In this document: piece after piece, positions 28,703 to 38,756 of the stretch
How the letters are laid out: each line of letters starts with the position of its first letter
Numbering within the stretch: the first letter of the stretch is position 1
Source: Singulisphaera sp. GP187
GTDB lineage: Bacteria > Planctomycetota > Planctomycetia > Isosphaerales > Isosphaeraceae
Length of the DNA: 64,000 bases
Direction: 5' to 3'
Assembly (NCBI RefSeq): GCF_900129635.1
Contig: NZ_FSRB01000001.1
Coordinates: 969,501 to 1,033,500 of the forward strand
Notes under the pieces: generated by a model
Database searches by the model: none
Seen by the model: only the letters and a program-made list of their open reading frames with translations
Told to the model about the DNA's origin: nothing
Translations under genes and position numbers: made by a program

Positions 28703-29698
28703 GTGGTCCGTGTCGTCGGCACCGATCCCGGCACCAGCAGCCTCGACCTTCTCTTGTTGGCCGACGGCGCGGTGGTCGGTCAGGAACGTCTGAGCCCGGG
28801 GGCGCTCCAGCGCGATCCCGAAGCGCTCGTCTCGGTGCTCCGCGACTGGTTGCCGATCGACCTGATCGCCGGTCCTTCAGGCTACGGACTCCCGCTGGTT
28901 CGCGCGGCGGACCTGACCGACCGCGACTTCGAGGAGATGTCGCTCGTCCGGCCCGACCAACGCGGTATCGACGCGGGTGTCGTTGGCTTTCGCTCCTGGG
29001 TGCGCGCCTTGGCGGCGTCGGGCTTGCCCGTCCTCTTTCTGCCGGGAGGCGTCCACCTTCCCTCGATCCCGGCGCATCGCAAGCTCAACACCATCGATCT
29101 GGGAACCGCCGACAAGGTCGCCGTGACCGCGCTGGCCCTTCAGGCCGATGCCGCGGAGCGTGGTGCGGCTTTCTCCGAATCGACCTTTGCCGTGGTCGAG
29201 CTCGGTTCGGCCTTCTCGGCCGTGATGATCGTCTCTCAAGGCCGGCTCGTCGACGCCGCGGCGGGGACCCGCGGACCGATCGGTGTCCGTTCCGGCGGTT
29301 GCTGGGACGGCGAGGTCGCCTACTGGTGCTCGCCGCTCACCAAGGACCGACTCTTCCGGGGCGGTCTGATCGACCTCGGCCCCGAAGGTCCTGACGCCTT
29401 TCGCGAGTCCCTGACCAAACATGTCGCGGGCCTGAAGGCCGTCACCCCGTTCGACCGGATCTACCTCTCAGGCGCCTCGGCCGACCGGCCCGAACTCGCG
29501 GCGCTGGCCCACGCTGCACTCGAGCCCCTCGGCGCCGTGATCCCGCTCCGCTCGCTGCCGGGAGCCTGGGTCAAGCACGCGGCCCAAGGCGCCGCGCTCC
29601 TCGCCGACGGCCTGGCGGGCGGCCGTCATGCCGGACTCGTGGCCTCGCTCGAACTGGCGGGGGCGTCGGGCACGGTCTGGGACGGCTTGCGAGGCTAA
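28703..29698 (+). CDS. DUF1464 protein (ASKHA-fold) of the C1 gene group
   Basis: 331 residues starting at a GTG four bases after the mtdB stop, so translation is probably coupled. The first strand VVGTDPGTSSLDLLLL is an ASKHA-type phosphate-1 loop. DLGTADKVAVTALAL and ELGSAFSAVMIVSQGRLVDA supply the second half of the fold, with IYLSGASADRPELAAL near the end. This fits DUF1464, a family found beside H4MPT C1 genes and in archaea. It probably uses ATP in cofactor synthesis or modification, but its reaction is unknown. It is the third gene of the fae-mtdB unit. Confidence 0.82.
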   Translation: MVRVVGTDPGTSSLDLLLLADGAVVGQERLSPGALQRDPEALVSVLRDWLPIDLIAGPSGYGLPLVRAADLTDRDFEEMSLVRPDQRGIDAGVVGFRSWVRALAASGLPVLFLPGGVHLPSIPAHRKLNTIDLGTADKVAVTALALQADAAERGAAFSESTFAVVELGSAFSAVMIVSQGRLVDAAAGTRGPIGVRSGGCWDGEVAYWCSPLTKDRLFRGGLIDLGPEGPDAFRESLTKHVAGLKAVTPFDRIYLSGASADRPELAALAHAALEPLGAVIPLRSLPGAWVKHAAQGAALLADGLAGGRHAGLVASLELAGASGTVWDGLRG

Positions 29699-29798
29699 GT
29701 CATCGCAGTCTTCCGTGGGCGGGCACTTGGCTTGTGATGCGATCATCTCTCCTTTCGCAGCCCCGAAGGGGATACAAAATAGACACTATCGTCACGAG

Positions 29799-29817
29799 AC
29801 CGGGTTTTCCGCCCGGT
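29799..29817 (+). terminator. possible terminator of the fae-mtdB unit
   Basis: ACCGGG and CCCGGT form a six-base-pair GC-rich stem around a seven-base loop, about 100 bases after the DUF1464 stop codon. Only a short T-poor tail (TCTGTC) follows, so this is a weak intrinsic terminator at best. Confidence 0.35.
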
Positions 29818-29876
29818 TCTGTCAACCCGGTGCCGTTGCCACAGTGTCAAAAGCGCCGATCGATGCGAAGGCCCAC

Positions 29877-30008
29877 AGACAGGGAGCTGACGCTCCCCGC
29901 TCGCCTTCCAGGCGAGCGAAATCCCTTGAGCCACGATCGGTGCCGTCCCTTGGTCGTTGGTCTTCGCTCGCCTTCCAAAGGCGAGCGGGGAGCGTCAGCT
30001 CCCTGTCT
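29877..30008. repeat. palindromic repeat A, two copies head to head with a perfect 30-bp inverted repeat
   Basis: The arm at 29877-29906 (AGACAGGGAGCTGACGCTCC and ten more bases) is the exact reverse complement of 29979-30008; 72 bases separate them. Each arm holds two nested hairpins, CTCGCCT/AGGCGAG and GGGAGC/GCTCCC. Single copies of the same unit lie at 53215-53305 and 56383-56480. The rest of the 510-base gap between the DUF1464 gene and the pterin dehydratase gene has no coding frame I would support. A ~30-base direct repeat (TCAACCCGGTGCCGTTGCC near 29822, a variant near 30097) flanks the element. Confidence 0.85.
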
Positions 30009-30209
30009 TCCGACGGATGAAGAGCCCCCGGTAATGTGGCGACAGTCTCGCGAAGGTCAGGTGTCGTTACGTCACCGTGCTTTCCGTCAGGATCCATCAA
30101 CCCGATGCCGTCGCTAGAGTATTGCAAAATCCGTGCATTACTTTCCGGATTCGCCGTAAATCTAGTAATGTTTTGAAAAAAACAGGTGAAACCGTGTTTC
30201 GTTATGGAA

Positions 30210-30572
30210 TTATTTGCTATGCACAAACTTGTTGGGCGTCCCTTCCAGCGGGCCGCCTGGTTCGGGGCGCCAGAGAACGGTGTCTTCAATCTTGCGAGCG
30301 AGGGCGAAGTCCTTGTCGGTGATCCCGCCCGCCGAGTGGGTTTTCAGCTTGCACCATACCTTGCCCCAGGTGACCGAGAGGTCGGCGTGATGCCAGGCGG
30401 CTTCGCAGAGGTAGCCGATCGCGTTGACCAGCATCAAGGTCGTGGGCCAACCATCCGTGGAATATTTCCGCCGGAGCCAGCCGTCTTCGAGAGTCCACCC
30501 GGTGAGACCGTTTTCTTTGATCTTCGCTTCCACTTCCTCATCGGTGTAAGGTTTGGGTTTCTCGGTGGACAT
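30210..30572 (-). CDS. pterin-4a-carbinolamine dehydratase-like protein
   Basis: 120 residues with the family core: GWTLEDGWLRRKY, AEAAWHHADLSV-type histidine pair (seen as EAAWHHADLSVTWGKVW), KLKTHSAGGITDKDFALA. In phenylalanine hydroxylase systems PCD recycles the carbinolamine form of tetrahydrobiopterin. In bacteria with H4MPT genes, PCD-like proteins are thought to serve other pterins, which fits its position close to fae, mtdB and DUF1464. The ATG at 30572 has AGGAAA seven bases upstream; a start at 30683 would add a non-conserved stretch. It is convergent with the C1 unit, separated by palindromic repeat A. Confidence 0.8.
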   Translation of the reverse strand: MSTEKPKPYTDEEVEAKIKENGLTGWTLEDGWLRRKYSTDGWPTTLMLVNAIGYLCEAAWHHADLSVTWGKVWCKLKTHSAGGITDKDFALARKIEDTVLWRPEPGGPLEGTPNKFVHSK

Positions 30573-30748
30573 GGATGGTTTCCTAAAAAAAGAGAAACGA
30601 CGACGGCCATCGCGCGGCTCGGAAGACGAGACGACAACGATGGCGTCGATTCTGATCAAACAGGCCGGCGCCCTCGGGATCAAGGGAGGAGCGCCTGGTT
30701 TGCCTGTTGTTGGTCTGACCTTGAGCCGGGTTGGCTCAGTTCCGCCGC

Positions 30749-32260
30749 TCAGTGAGTAACCGTCGCCACGGGGACTTCGGCGTGGACGATCGGCTCGGGT
30801 TCGGCCTGGGTCGGGGCAGGGGAGGCGGAGGCAGTTGAGGTGCTGAGTTCGGACATGAGATCAGCGTCGATGGTCGAGGGGTCGAGGACGACCTGCTCGC
30901 CTTCGCTGAGCCCTTCGGTCACTTCGAGGCGATCGTGCGACGCCTGGCCCAGCTTGACCTCGCGGCGCTCGAGGTTGTTGTTGCCATCGGTGACGTAGCA
31001 AACGTCCGTCCCGTTTTCGACGGTCATCGCCTGGGAGGGGATGGTCAAGACGTCGGGTCGATGGACGGTCGAAATCTCGACCTCGGCGGTCATTCCCGGC
31101 AAGAGGCCGCGGGGGATGTTGTCGAGCTTGATCTGTCCGACGTAGTAGGTGACCTCGCTGAAGAAGTTTCGCGTCGGCAGCGCGGCGATCGAGACGACGT
31201 GCCCCTCGAGATGATTATTGGGCAGGCCCTCGACCCGAATCTTGGTGCGCATCCCGTCGTGGACTTTCTGAACGATCGACTCATGCAGGAGCGCTTTGAC
31301 TTCCATCTGCGCCAGGTCGGGCAAGTAAAACAGGGTCTGGTTCTGGCGGACGGCGATTCCAGGCTCGATGACGAAGTTGCGGTACGGGTCGTTCGCGTAG
31401 ATCAAGAAGCCGTCGTGAGGGGCCCGGATCGTACAATGCTTCACCTGAAGCTCGAATTGTTCCAGGCTATCAACGTGGCGCGTCAGCCGGTCGGTCTGAT
31501 ATTCGTAGTTCCTCTTGGTCGAGGCGACTTGATTATCGAGCTGACGGAGCGTGCCCGGTACCTCATAACGCTCGAAAACCTTCAAGCCGAGCAGCGACTG
31601 CTCGAGGTTGAAGGTTTGCCGACTGAGTGTAACCTCATCGTTTGAAACCTGTCCAATCGAAACATATCCCTTTTTGTGCATCCGCCGAGACCAGGCCAAT
31701 CGATCGGCGGTCCGCTCCAGATCCGACTTGGCCAGGGCGATTTGACCGTTCAGCGATTTCTGCGTCTGAAGCAAGATCCCTTGGCGGTACTGGGTGATCG
31801 CCATCTCGGCGACCTCGTAGTTGAGTTTCGCCTGAAGATGGTCGGATCGGGCTCGCTCGACGGTCATCTTTTGTTGGCGAACCAGTTCCTCATAGTCTGA
31901 GGAGTCGAGCTCGCAGAGGATCTCGTCTTTCTTGACCAACGTCCCGGCGGGCACCACCGACAAGATCGTCGAGGCACCGCTGGTCACCAGGCTCATCCCG
32001 CGGACGCCGGCGGAGAGACTCTTCAGCTCGCAATCGATGTTTGTCTGGTTCGAGCTGCCGACGGTTCCCCCGGCCGTGACCGATCCCCAGAGATCCGTGC
32101 GACGGACGGTTGCGGTCGACAGCCGCTCGAGGGCAGGCCGCTGTCGTTGCTTCAGTGAGTGGCAGACGCGCGGGAACACGAAGCCCAGAGCCACCAGCGC
32201 GGCGAGCAACCCAACCCCACCGACCCAGCGGTTCCGCCACCGTCTCGTCTGCCTCTGCAT
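30749..32260 (-). CDS. HlyD-type periplasmic adaptor (efflux membrane-fusion protein)
   Basis: 503 residues. One N-terminal membrane anchor (WVGGVGLLAALVALGFVF) is followed by a lipoyl-type hybrid motif (VPAGTLVKKDEILCELDSSD) and a long coiled-coil hairpin (~150-290). A second lipoyl half contains CTIRAPHDGFLIYAND, and a beta-barrel with LPGMTAEVEI and SQAMTVENGTDV ends the core. Such adaptors bridge an inner-membrane pump and an outer-membrane channel. No pump or outer-membrane partner lies beside it, so its substrate is unknown. The ATG at 32260 is strongly supported by GGAGGAGG upstream; an in-frame start at 32413 is unnecessary. The C-terminus has a Ser/Pro/Glu-rich tail. Confidence 0.87.
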   Translation of the reverse strand: MQRQTRRWRNRWVGGVGLLAALVALGFVFPRVCHSLKQRQRPALERLSTATVRRTDLWGSVTAGGTVGSSNQTNIDCELKSLSAGVRGMSLVTSGASTILSVVPAGTLVKKDEILCELDSSDYEELVRQQKMTVERARSDHLQAKLNYEVAEMAITQYRQGILLQTQKSLNGQIALAKSDLERTADRLAWSRRMHKKGYVSIGQVSNDEVTLSRQTFNLEQSLLGLKVFERYEVPGTLRQLDNQVASTKRNYEYQTDRLTRHVDSLEQFELQVKHCTIRAPHDGFLIYANDPYRNFVIEPGIAVRQNQTLFYLPDLAQMEVKALLHESIVQKVHDGMRTKIRVEGLPNNHLEGHVVSIAALPTRNFFSEVTYYVGQIKLDNIPRGLLPGMTAEVEISTVHRPDVLTIPSQAMTVENGTDVCYVTDGNNNLERREVKLGQASHDRLEVTEGLSEGEQVVLDPSTIDADLMSELSTSTASASPAPTQAEPEPIVHAEVPVATVTH

Positions 32261-32857
32261 CGAGGAACCTCCTCCACCGCGGCTCGTCACCACGAAACCT
32301 GGTTCGAATTCGGCCCGGGCTCCCGGAACCACGTCGATCCTGACTCTCGTCCACTGATCATGGACGCAGACTTCCTTGCCACCTGAGTCACGCTCAACGA
32401 GATCAATCGCCAAGGAAGTCGGACTTCCGCGCCCGTCACGCGGCCCTCAAGGCCGAGCGCGACTCTCGAGGATGGCGCTTCGCACAATGTTGTCTTATTG
32501 TAAAACATAGGTTGGGCAGCGGCAAGGGATCTCGGCACGGATGACAACAGTCAGGGCAGGCAAGTCGCAAGGGGAAAAAGCTCAAGGTCGGGGGGGGATT
32601 CTTGGTTGGATGAAGGCTCGCGGGTTGGCAGAGAACGAAATCGTGAGTTTCACACGGGAGGGATCAGCAGGCGGTTCATTCGGTTCAATTAATAACCCAT
32701 CCTCACGGACTTGTCCAGCGCGCGAGGCCACCTTTCCCTAGAGGATCGACCGTGGCTCGGACAATCGTGAGGAACGAGTTGAATTGAGTTCCTCACGTTG
32801 TCGACCGGGAGCCGGTTGGCAACCCTCGTCGCTTTGGGGAGTGTGGTGGTGGAGTCC
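32261..32857. other. intergenic, no supported gene
   Basis: About 600 bases between two minus-strand genes. Frames here are short and of random GC-rich composition. The AT-rich patch near 32490-32515 could include the adaptor gene's promoter, but no clear boxes were found. Confidence 0.4.
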
Positions 32858-33925
32858 TCAAGGCATGCGTTTCTTTTCCGGGAGCGCCACGGGCTTTGCC
32901 TCGTGGTCGTCTTCTTCCTTCTCGACGACGCCGGCCACTTGACCTCGGTCGTTGATGCAGGTGGCGGCGGTGAAGAAGGGGCCTCCTTCATCGATCAGGT
33001 GCAATCGGCCGTTCCTGGAGGCGAAGGCTTTCGGCCCGATCTTCGAGCCATGCGGGCCGTCGACCATCCCGACCACGACCCCGTCGTTATTCACTGCGCT
33101 GGCTTCGGAACGTACGTAGCCGTCGGGTTTCTCCAGTGGCTTGATGCCCTGCTCACGGGTCCAGACGACGGCGTGCGTCATGCCATCCGCGGTGAAGCGC
33201 ACCCCAGCCACAGTGCCTGCGTTGTTGATGGCGCGTGGGACGAGAGAACCGGCGTCTCCGATGACTTCACGCGTCCATTCGCCGGCCGGGCTTTGCGTCC
33301 AGAGGCAGGGAACGACACCATCGACGGCCGTGACCAACGTTCCGTCGTCGCTTATGGCGACGACGTTGGATCCGAGCCGATTCTCGTGGGACAAGGCGGT
33401 TCCGTTCCAATGGTCGCCGTCGCGATCCCAGACGCAGGCGCGCAGTCGGTTCTCTCCCAGGGTATAGCCACTGATGCGTCGGCCGTCACTCGAGACGTCG
33501 GTTGCGAACGAGGCGACGTCGTCTTTGAGCGCTCCCAGTCCAATAATCCCGCGACTGGCCTCCCAGACGAAGGCCTGATTCCGCAAGGGGACGCGAACCC
33601 CGGGGGGGGCGGGCTTGCTCACCCGGCCCACCACCAGGCCCTCGTCGCTCACGGCCGCGGGGAACGTGGCGGTGTAGCCCTTGAGGAGCGGCAGGTAGGT
33701 GATTTGCCGCCCCTTCGCATAAAAAGGGGCTTGATCGAGGACGCCGGGGCGTTCCTTGTCCTCGAGCCACTCGAAGCCGACGACATCCCCGCGAGCATTG
33801 ATGCCCGTGGCGATGATGCCGTCGTCCTTGATGGAGAGGACCTGATAGGTCTTGGCCGGCTCGTCCGCCTGAACGGACGAGGCCAGACCCATCAGGCCAA
33901 ATGCGAGCCAACGGAAACGACGCAT
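32858..33925 (-). CDS. secreted protein with HAF-like repeats
   Basis: 355 residues: a signal peptide (MRRFRWLAFGLMGLASSVQA) and at least six repeats built on I-N-x-x-G-x-V-x-G, such as GINARGDVVGFEW, VSDEGLVVGRVS, AINNAGTVAGVRF, AVNNDGVVVGMVD and CINDRGQVAGVVE. These resemble the 'extracellular repeat, HAF family' found in secreted proteins of many bacteria, which probably form a beta-propeller. GGGGA lies seven bases before the ATG. The gene is followed by a strongly acidic and basic tail (VEKEEDDHEAKPVALPEKK). The function is unknown. Confidence 0.75.
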   Translation of the reverse strand: MRRFRWLAFGLMGLASSVQADEPAKTYQVLSIKDDGIIATGINARGDVVGFEWLEDKERPGVLDQAPFYAKGRQITYLPLLKGYTATFPAAVSDEGLVVGRVSKPAPPGVRVPLRNQAFVWEASRGIIGLGALKDDVASFATDVSSDGRRISGYTLGENRLRACVWDRDGDHWNGTALSHENRLGSNVVAISDDGTLVTAVDGVVPCLWTQSPAGEWTREVIGDAGSLVPRAINNAGTVAGVRFTADGMTHAVVWTREQGIKPLEKPDGYVRSEASAVNNDGVVVGMVDGPHGSKIGPKAFASRNGRLHLIDEGGPFFTAATCINDRGQVAGVVEKEEDDHEAKPVALPEKKRMP

Positions 33926-33996
33926 GTTGATTCCCCACTCTCAACGGTTCTGCCCCGGCATGCCCCTGACTTCACATCGCTTCGCTTGACTATGTT

Positions 33997-35229
33997 TTAC
34001 TTCGATGCGCGGGTCTGTTCGAAGAGGAAGACCCCCTTCTTGTTGGCGGTGACGATATCCGGCAGGCCGTCGGCATTGAAGTCGTCGACGACGAACTGCG
34101 TGCCGATCCCGCTCTGGTCGTCGATCTCGCGCGGGGTGAACGTGGTCAGGCCGTCAGCGCCCCGCTTGGCCTCAAACCAGTAGAGGTGCGCGGGCTTGTC
34201 GGAGCCCGGCTCGCTCTTACCGTGCGACCAGAACCGCTTCCCGGTGACGAGGTCTTTCAGGCCATCGCCGTTGATGTCCGTGGCGTGCAAGGCATGAGTC
34301 TCGGACACGAGGTCGGGAAAGAGGTCGTGCTTGGTGAAGACGGGCGAGCCATCCTTCAAGGCGCCTTGTTCGAACCAGCAGATTCCGTAACGGTGCGCGG
34401 AGCTGTTAATCACATCCGCTTTGCCGTCGTGATTGACGTCGTAGGTGACGATATCGGCGACGGCATCACCGAGCGAGGCGGGGTGGAATGGCCAAGCGGT
34501 GGCGGCAGGGCGGCCCGATTCGGGCTGTTCCCACCAGCCCTTGGTGCAGATGACATCCTGGCGGCCGTCACCGTTCAGGTCCCCGACACCCAGGCCGTGC
34601 GCGAACCGTTGGGTCCCGGGGATCTCTTTGCCCGGTCGGCTCGGCTCGCTGATCGCGTGCTTCTCCCAGGGCTGGGTTGGGTCGCTGCCGGGTGTGAACC
34701 AGGCCATCTGCCCTTCGTTTTCCTTACCGGTGGGCTGCGTGCCCATCACCAACACGCGATGGCCGTCTTTGAAGAGGTCGGTGTAGAGCGGTGTTTCGTT
34801 GCAGGCGCTCGGGCTGATCTCGTGTTGCGGCCAGTGCCCCGGTTTGCCCTTCGGGTTCTCGTACCAGTAGGCGGCCTTTCCCGGAAAGCCGATCACGATC
34901 TGGTCGGCCCAGCCATCGCCGTTGATGTCGTCGGCCCAACAGGTCATGCATTCGCTATAGCTCCGCAGCCCGTCGCCGAACTCGCCCGGCTTGCGAATGT
35001 CGTGCTTGGTCCAGGCGGGCGCTTCGTACCAGGAGTCGCCAATCAGTACGTCGGGCTTGCCGTCCTTGTTGACGTCGGCGATGGCGACTCCCTCCGACCG
35101 AAACTTGCCCTCGATCACCGTCTTTTTCCAAGTCACCGGCGTCTCCGGTTCCTTCCCGTCGGCCTGGAATGACCCGGCAAGGCCCGCCGAGACGGTGAGA
35201 GCGGCTGTCAACCAGAATCGTTTGACCAT
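33997..35229 (-). CDS. secreted FG-GAP/VCBS-repeat protein
   Basis: 410 residues with a signal peptide (MVKRFWLTAALTVSAGLAGS) and repeated calcium-binding-like loops of the VCBS/FG-GAP type: DVNKDGKPDVLIGD, DINGDGWADQIVIG, DLNGDGRQDVICTK, DVNHDGKADVINSS, DINGDGLKDLVTGK and DFNADGLPDIVTAN. Six or seven blades would form a propeller. In planctomycetes such proteins are secreted and of unknown role. The HAF-repeat gene lies 71 bases downstream on the same strand, so the two secreted propellers may be co-transcribed. Confidence 0.85.
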   Translation of the reverse strand: MVKRFWLTAALTVSAGLAGSFQADGKEPETPVTWKKTVIEGKFRSEGVAIADVNKDGKPDVLIGDSWYEAPAWTKHDIRKPGEFGDGLRSYSECMTCWADDINGDGWADQIVIGFPGKAAYWYENPKGKPGHWPQHEISPSACNETPLYTDLFKDGHRVLVMGTQPTGKENEGQMAWFTPGSDPTQPWEKHAISEPSRPGKEIPGTQRFAHGLGVGDLNGDGRQDVICTKGWWEQPESGRPAATAWPFHPASLGDAVADIVTYDVNHDGKADVINSSAHRYGICWFEQGALKDGSPVFTKHDLFPDLVSETHALHATDINGDGLKDLVTGKRFWSHGKSEPGSDKPAHLYWFEAKRGADGLTTFTPREIDDQSGIGTQFVVDDFNADGLPDIVTANKKGVFLFEQTRASK

Positions 35230-36624
<1,395 letters not shown>

Positions 36625-36683
36625 TCAAGCGTGCCGGGTCTCGGAGGGCGGGAGTTGACCTCGATCGAGCGGAGGGCCGACGG

Positions 36684-37904
36684 ATGCGGATTGCGATCTT
36701 GACCAATGAGTATCCGCCGAACGTCTACGGTGGTGCCGGAGTCCACGTCGAGTATCTGACGCGCGAGCTCACGCACCTGGGGAAAGGGCAAGGCTCGGTC
36801 GAGGTGATCTGTTTCGGCGATCAGAAGATCGAGAATGAGAACCTGCGCGTCCAGGGAATCAATCCCGAGTTTCCGCTCTCCACCTATGAGCCGAAGCATC
36901 GCAAGTTCCTGGACACGATGCTCAAGAACCTGGTGATGTCAGGAATCATTGGTGGGGTGGACGTCGTCCACTGCCACACCTGGTATACCCACCTGGCCGG
37001 GTGCCTCATCAAGCAACTGACCGGGGCCCGGTTGGTCTTGACCACCCACTCGCTCGAACCGCACCGACCGTGGAAGGTGGAGCAACTGGGGACGGCCTAT
37101 AATGCCAGCTCATGGGTCGAGCAGACCGCCTACGAGAACGCCGACGGCGTGATCGCGGTCTCCGACTCGATGCGCAACGACGTCCACCAACTCTATGGGG
37201 TCCCGCTCGACAAGATCCGCGTGATCCATAACGGGATCGATCTCGATCACTACCGGCCGACCCCCAATCCCGAGGTCCTGGCCCGTTACCAGATCAATCC
37301 CGAGCAACCGTTCGTGCTCTTCGTCGGCCGGATCACCCGTCAGAAGGGCATCATCCACCTGGTCAACGCGATCAAGGCGATTCGGCCCGGGGTCCAGGTC
37401 GTCCTCTGCGCGGGGGCCCCGGACACGGAGGAAATCGGCCGGGAGATGACCGAGGCGGTCGATCAAGCGCGCCGAGAGACCGCGAATCCGATCATCTGGA
37501 TTCCGCAAATTCTCCCCAAAGACGAGGTCATTGCGCTCTACACGCATGCCTCATTGTTCGTCTGCCCGTCCGTCTACGAACCGTTCGGGATCATCAACCT
37601 CGAGGCCATGGCCTGCGAGACTCCTGTCGTGGCGTCAGCCGTCGGCGGGATCAAAGAGGTTGTCGTTCCCGGGAAAACCGGAATCCTGGTGCCGTTCGAG
37701 CCGGTCGGTCCGACCGACTTCGAGCCCAAAGACCCCGCGCAGTTTGTTCACGATCTTGCGAACGCGATCAATCGCTTACTCGACGATCCGGTCCGGCTTC
37801 GAGAGATGGGCATTCGATCTCGCGAGCGCGTGGAACACTTCTTTAGCTGGACCAGCATCGCGCGCTGGACGGCCGACTTCTACTGGGACCTGGGCCAGGC
37901 TTGA
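36684..37904 (+). CDS. glgA: glycogen synthase, GT4 type
   Basis: 406 residues. The N-terminus MRIAILTNEYPPNVYGGAGV is the signature of the Corynebacterium/actinobacterial-type glycogen synthase rather than the GT5 GlgA. Other motifs are DVVHCHTWYTHLAG, VLFVGRITRQKG (donor-binding domain), and the retaining-glycosyltransferase EPFGIINLEAMACETPVV with the paired glutamates. The enzyme extends alpha-1,4-glucan or makes maltose-1-phosphate from a nucleotide sugar in the cytoplasm. GGAGG eight bases upstream of the ATG at 36684 decides the start over an in-frame start at 36621. No other glycogen genes are nearby. Confidence 0.88.
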   Translation: MRIAILTNEYPPNVYGGAGVHVEYLTRELTHLGKGQGSVEVICFGDQKIENENLRVQGINPEFPLSTYEPKHRKFLDTMLKNLVMSGIIGGVDVVHCHTWYTHLAGCLIKQLTGARLVLTTHSLEPHRPWKVEQLGTAYNASSWVEQTAYENADGVIAVSDSMRNDVHQLYGVPLDKIRVIHNGIDLDHYRPTPNPEVLARYQINPEQPFVLFVGRITRQKGIIHLVNAIKAIRPGVQVVLCAGAPDTEEIGREMTEAVDQARRETANPIIWIPQILPKDEVIALYTHASLFVCPSVYEPFGIINLEAMACETPVVASAVGGIKEVVVPGKTGILVPFEPVGPTDFEPKDPAQFVHDLANAINRLLDDPVRLREMGIRSRERVEHFFSWTSIARWTADFYWDLGQA

Positions 37905-38024
37905 GTCCACGGCCTTTCCTTGACCTTTGGGATGAAGAACCAAGGTCTCCCGGCTGCCCGAGCGGTTTAACGTCGGATGGCGCTGGTCTTGTGCTGTGAA
38001 CTTTCCGCCTTTGCCAGCCTCTGG

Positions 38025-38052
38025 GTAAGAAATGGCCGTTGCCATTTCTTAC
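38025..38052. terminator. perfect 12-bp hairpin between convergent genes
   Basis: GTAAGAAATGGC and GCCATTTCTTAC pair perfectly around a CGTT loop, 120 bases after the glycogen synthase stop and three bases before the stop of the convergent gene. Its placement fits a bidirectional terminator, though the stem is not GC-rich and T runs are short. Confidence 0.5.
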
Positions 38053-38054
38053 TT

Positions 38055-38678
38055 TCATTGGACCTTGAAAAGCTTTCCCATCTCTGCCTCACGCTGCAGG
38101 GCCTCATCAAGTGGTGGCACCCTCAATTCCTTACGAAGGCCGTCGGTGACTCCCGGCCCGACGTCATAGAGCTTCACCGGTTCGTTGTTGGCAGAATGAT
38201 ATTGGGTGCCGAACCGCTGGGGGCGTCCGATTTTCATCAAAAATCGATCCTCGGTGGCGGCTGCCAACCACCGGGCATTCGGATCTCCCTTGGCCAGCGC
38301 AACGATGCAAAACTCGTGAGCCAGTAAGTCGTCTTCCGGCTTGCTGGCATGCTGCAAAATCATCGCAGCCCGGTAGTAGTCTTTACCGGTCCGGATTTCG
38401 CCAGCCTCATACAGGGCCTTGATGCGATCCTCGCGATTCTTGTCCCGGGGGATGATGAACTTTGCGTCGATCGGCTGACCAGCCTCGGGTCTGCGGTCCC
38501 CCTGATCGTCCGCGAAGAGTTTGGCCAGCTCGGTGTTGTCCGGCCGATCGGACTCGGTGGATTCCTGTTGGCGAGCGATGGCATAGTCGCCGAGATACCC
38601 GGCCGCAAATGCGGCACAGAACACCCCGAGGGCGATCCCCAACGCGAGGCTCCACTTGGTTCGCATCGCATGCTTCAT
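38055..38678 (-). CDS. secreted or membrane-anchored hypothetical protein, DUF6624-like
   Basis: 207 residues. One hydrophobic N-terminal segment (WSLALGIALGVFCAAFAAGYLG) is a signal anchor. The rest is soluble, with DRIKALYEAGEIRTGKDYYR, AAMILQHASKPEDDLLAHEF, and ARWLAAATEDRFLMKIGRPQ. This resembles proteins annotated with DUF6624, in which helical repeats predict remaining steps or neighbours of unknown role; the match is from memory and tentative. ATG codons at 38678 and 38666 are both possible and neither has a strong ribosome site. The acyltransferase gene starts beyond 38757 and is transcribed in the same direction towards it. Confidence 0.65.
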   Translation of the reverse strand: MKHAMRTKWSLALGIALGVFCAAFAAGYLGDYAIARQQESTESDRPDNTELAKLFADDQGDRRPEAGQPIDAKFIIPRDKNREDRIKALYEAGEIRTGKDYYRAAMILQHASKPEDDLLAHEFCIVALAKGDPNARWLAAATEDRFLMKIGRPQRFGTQYHSANNEPVKLYDVGPGVTDGLRKELRVPPLDEALQREAEMGKLFKVQ

Positions 38679-38756
38679 TGTTGTCGGAATCGGAAGCTCG
38701 GTCTCGATCCGTTTGAGAGTTCGACCTGGTGAGACTCTTACGGGAGGTAAGAAGCG

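Noticed and set aside
37940..37990. A tRNA-like stretch after the glycogen synthase gene
   Set aside because: No acceptor stem or anticodon arm can be folded.
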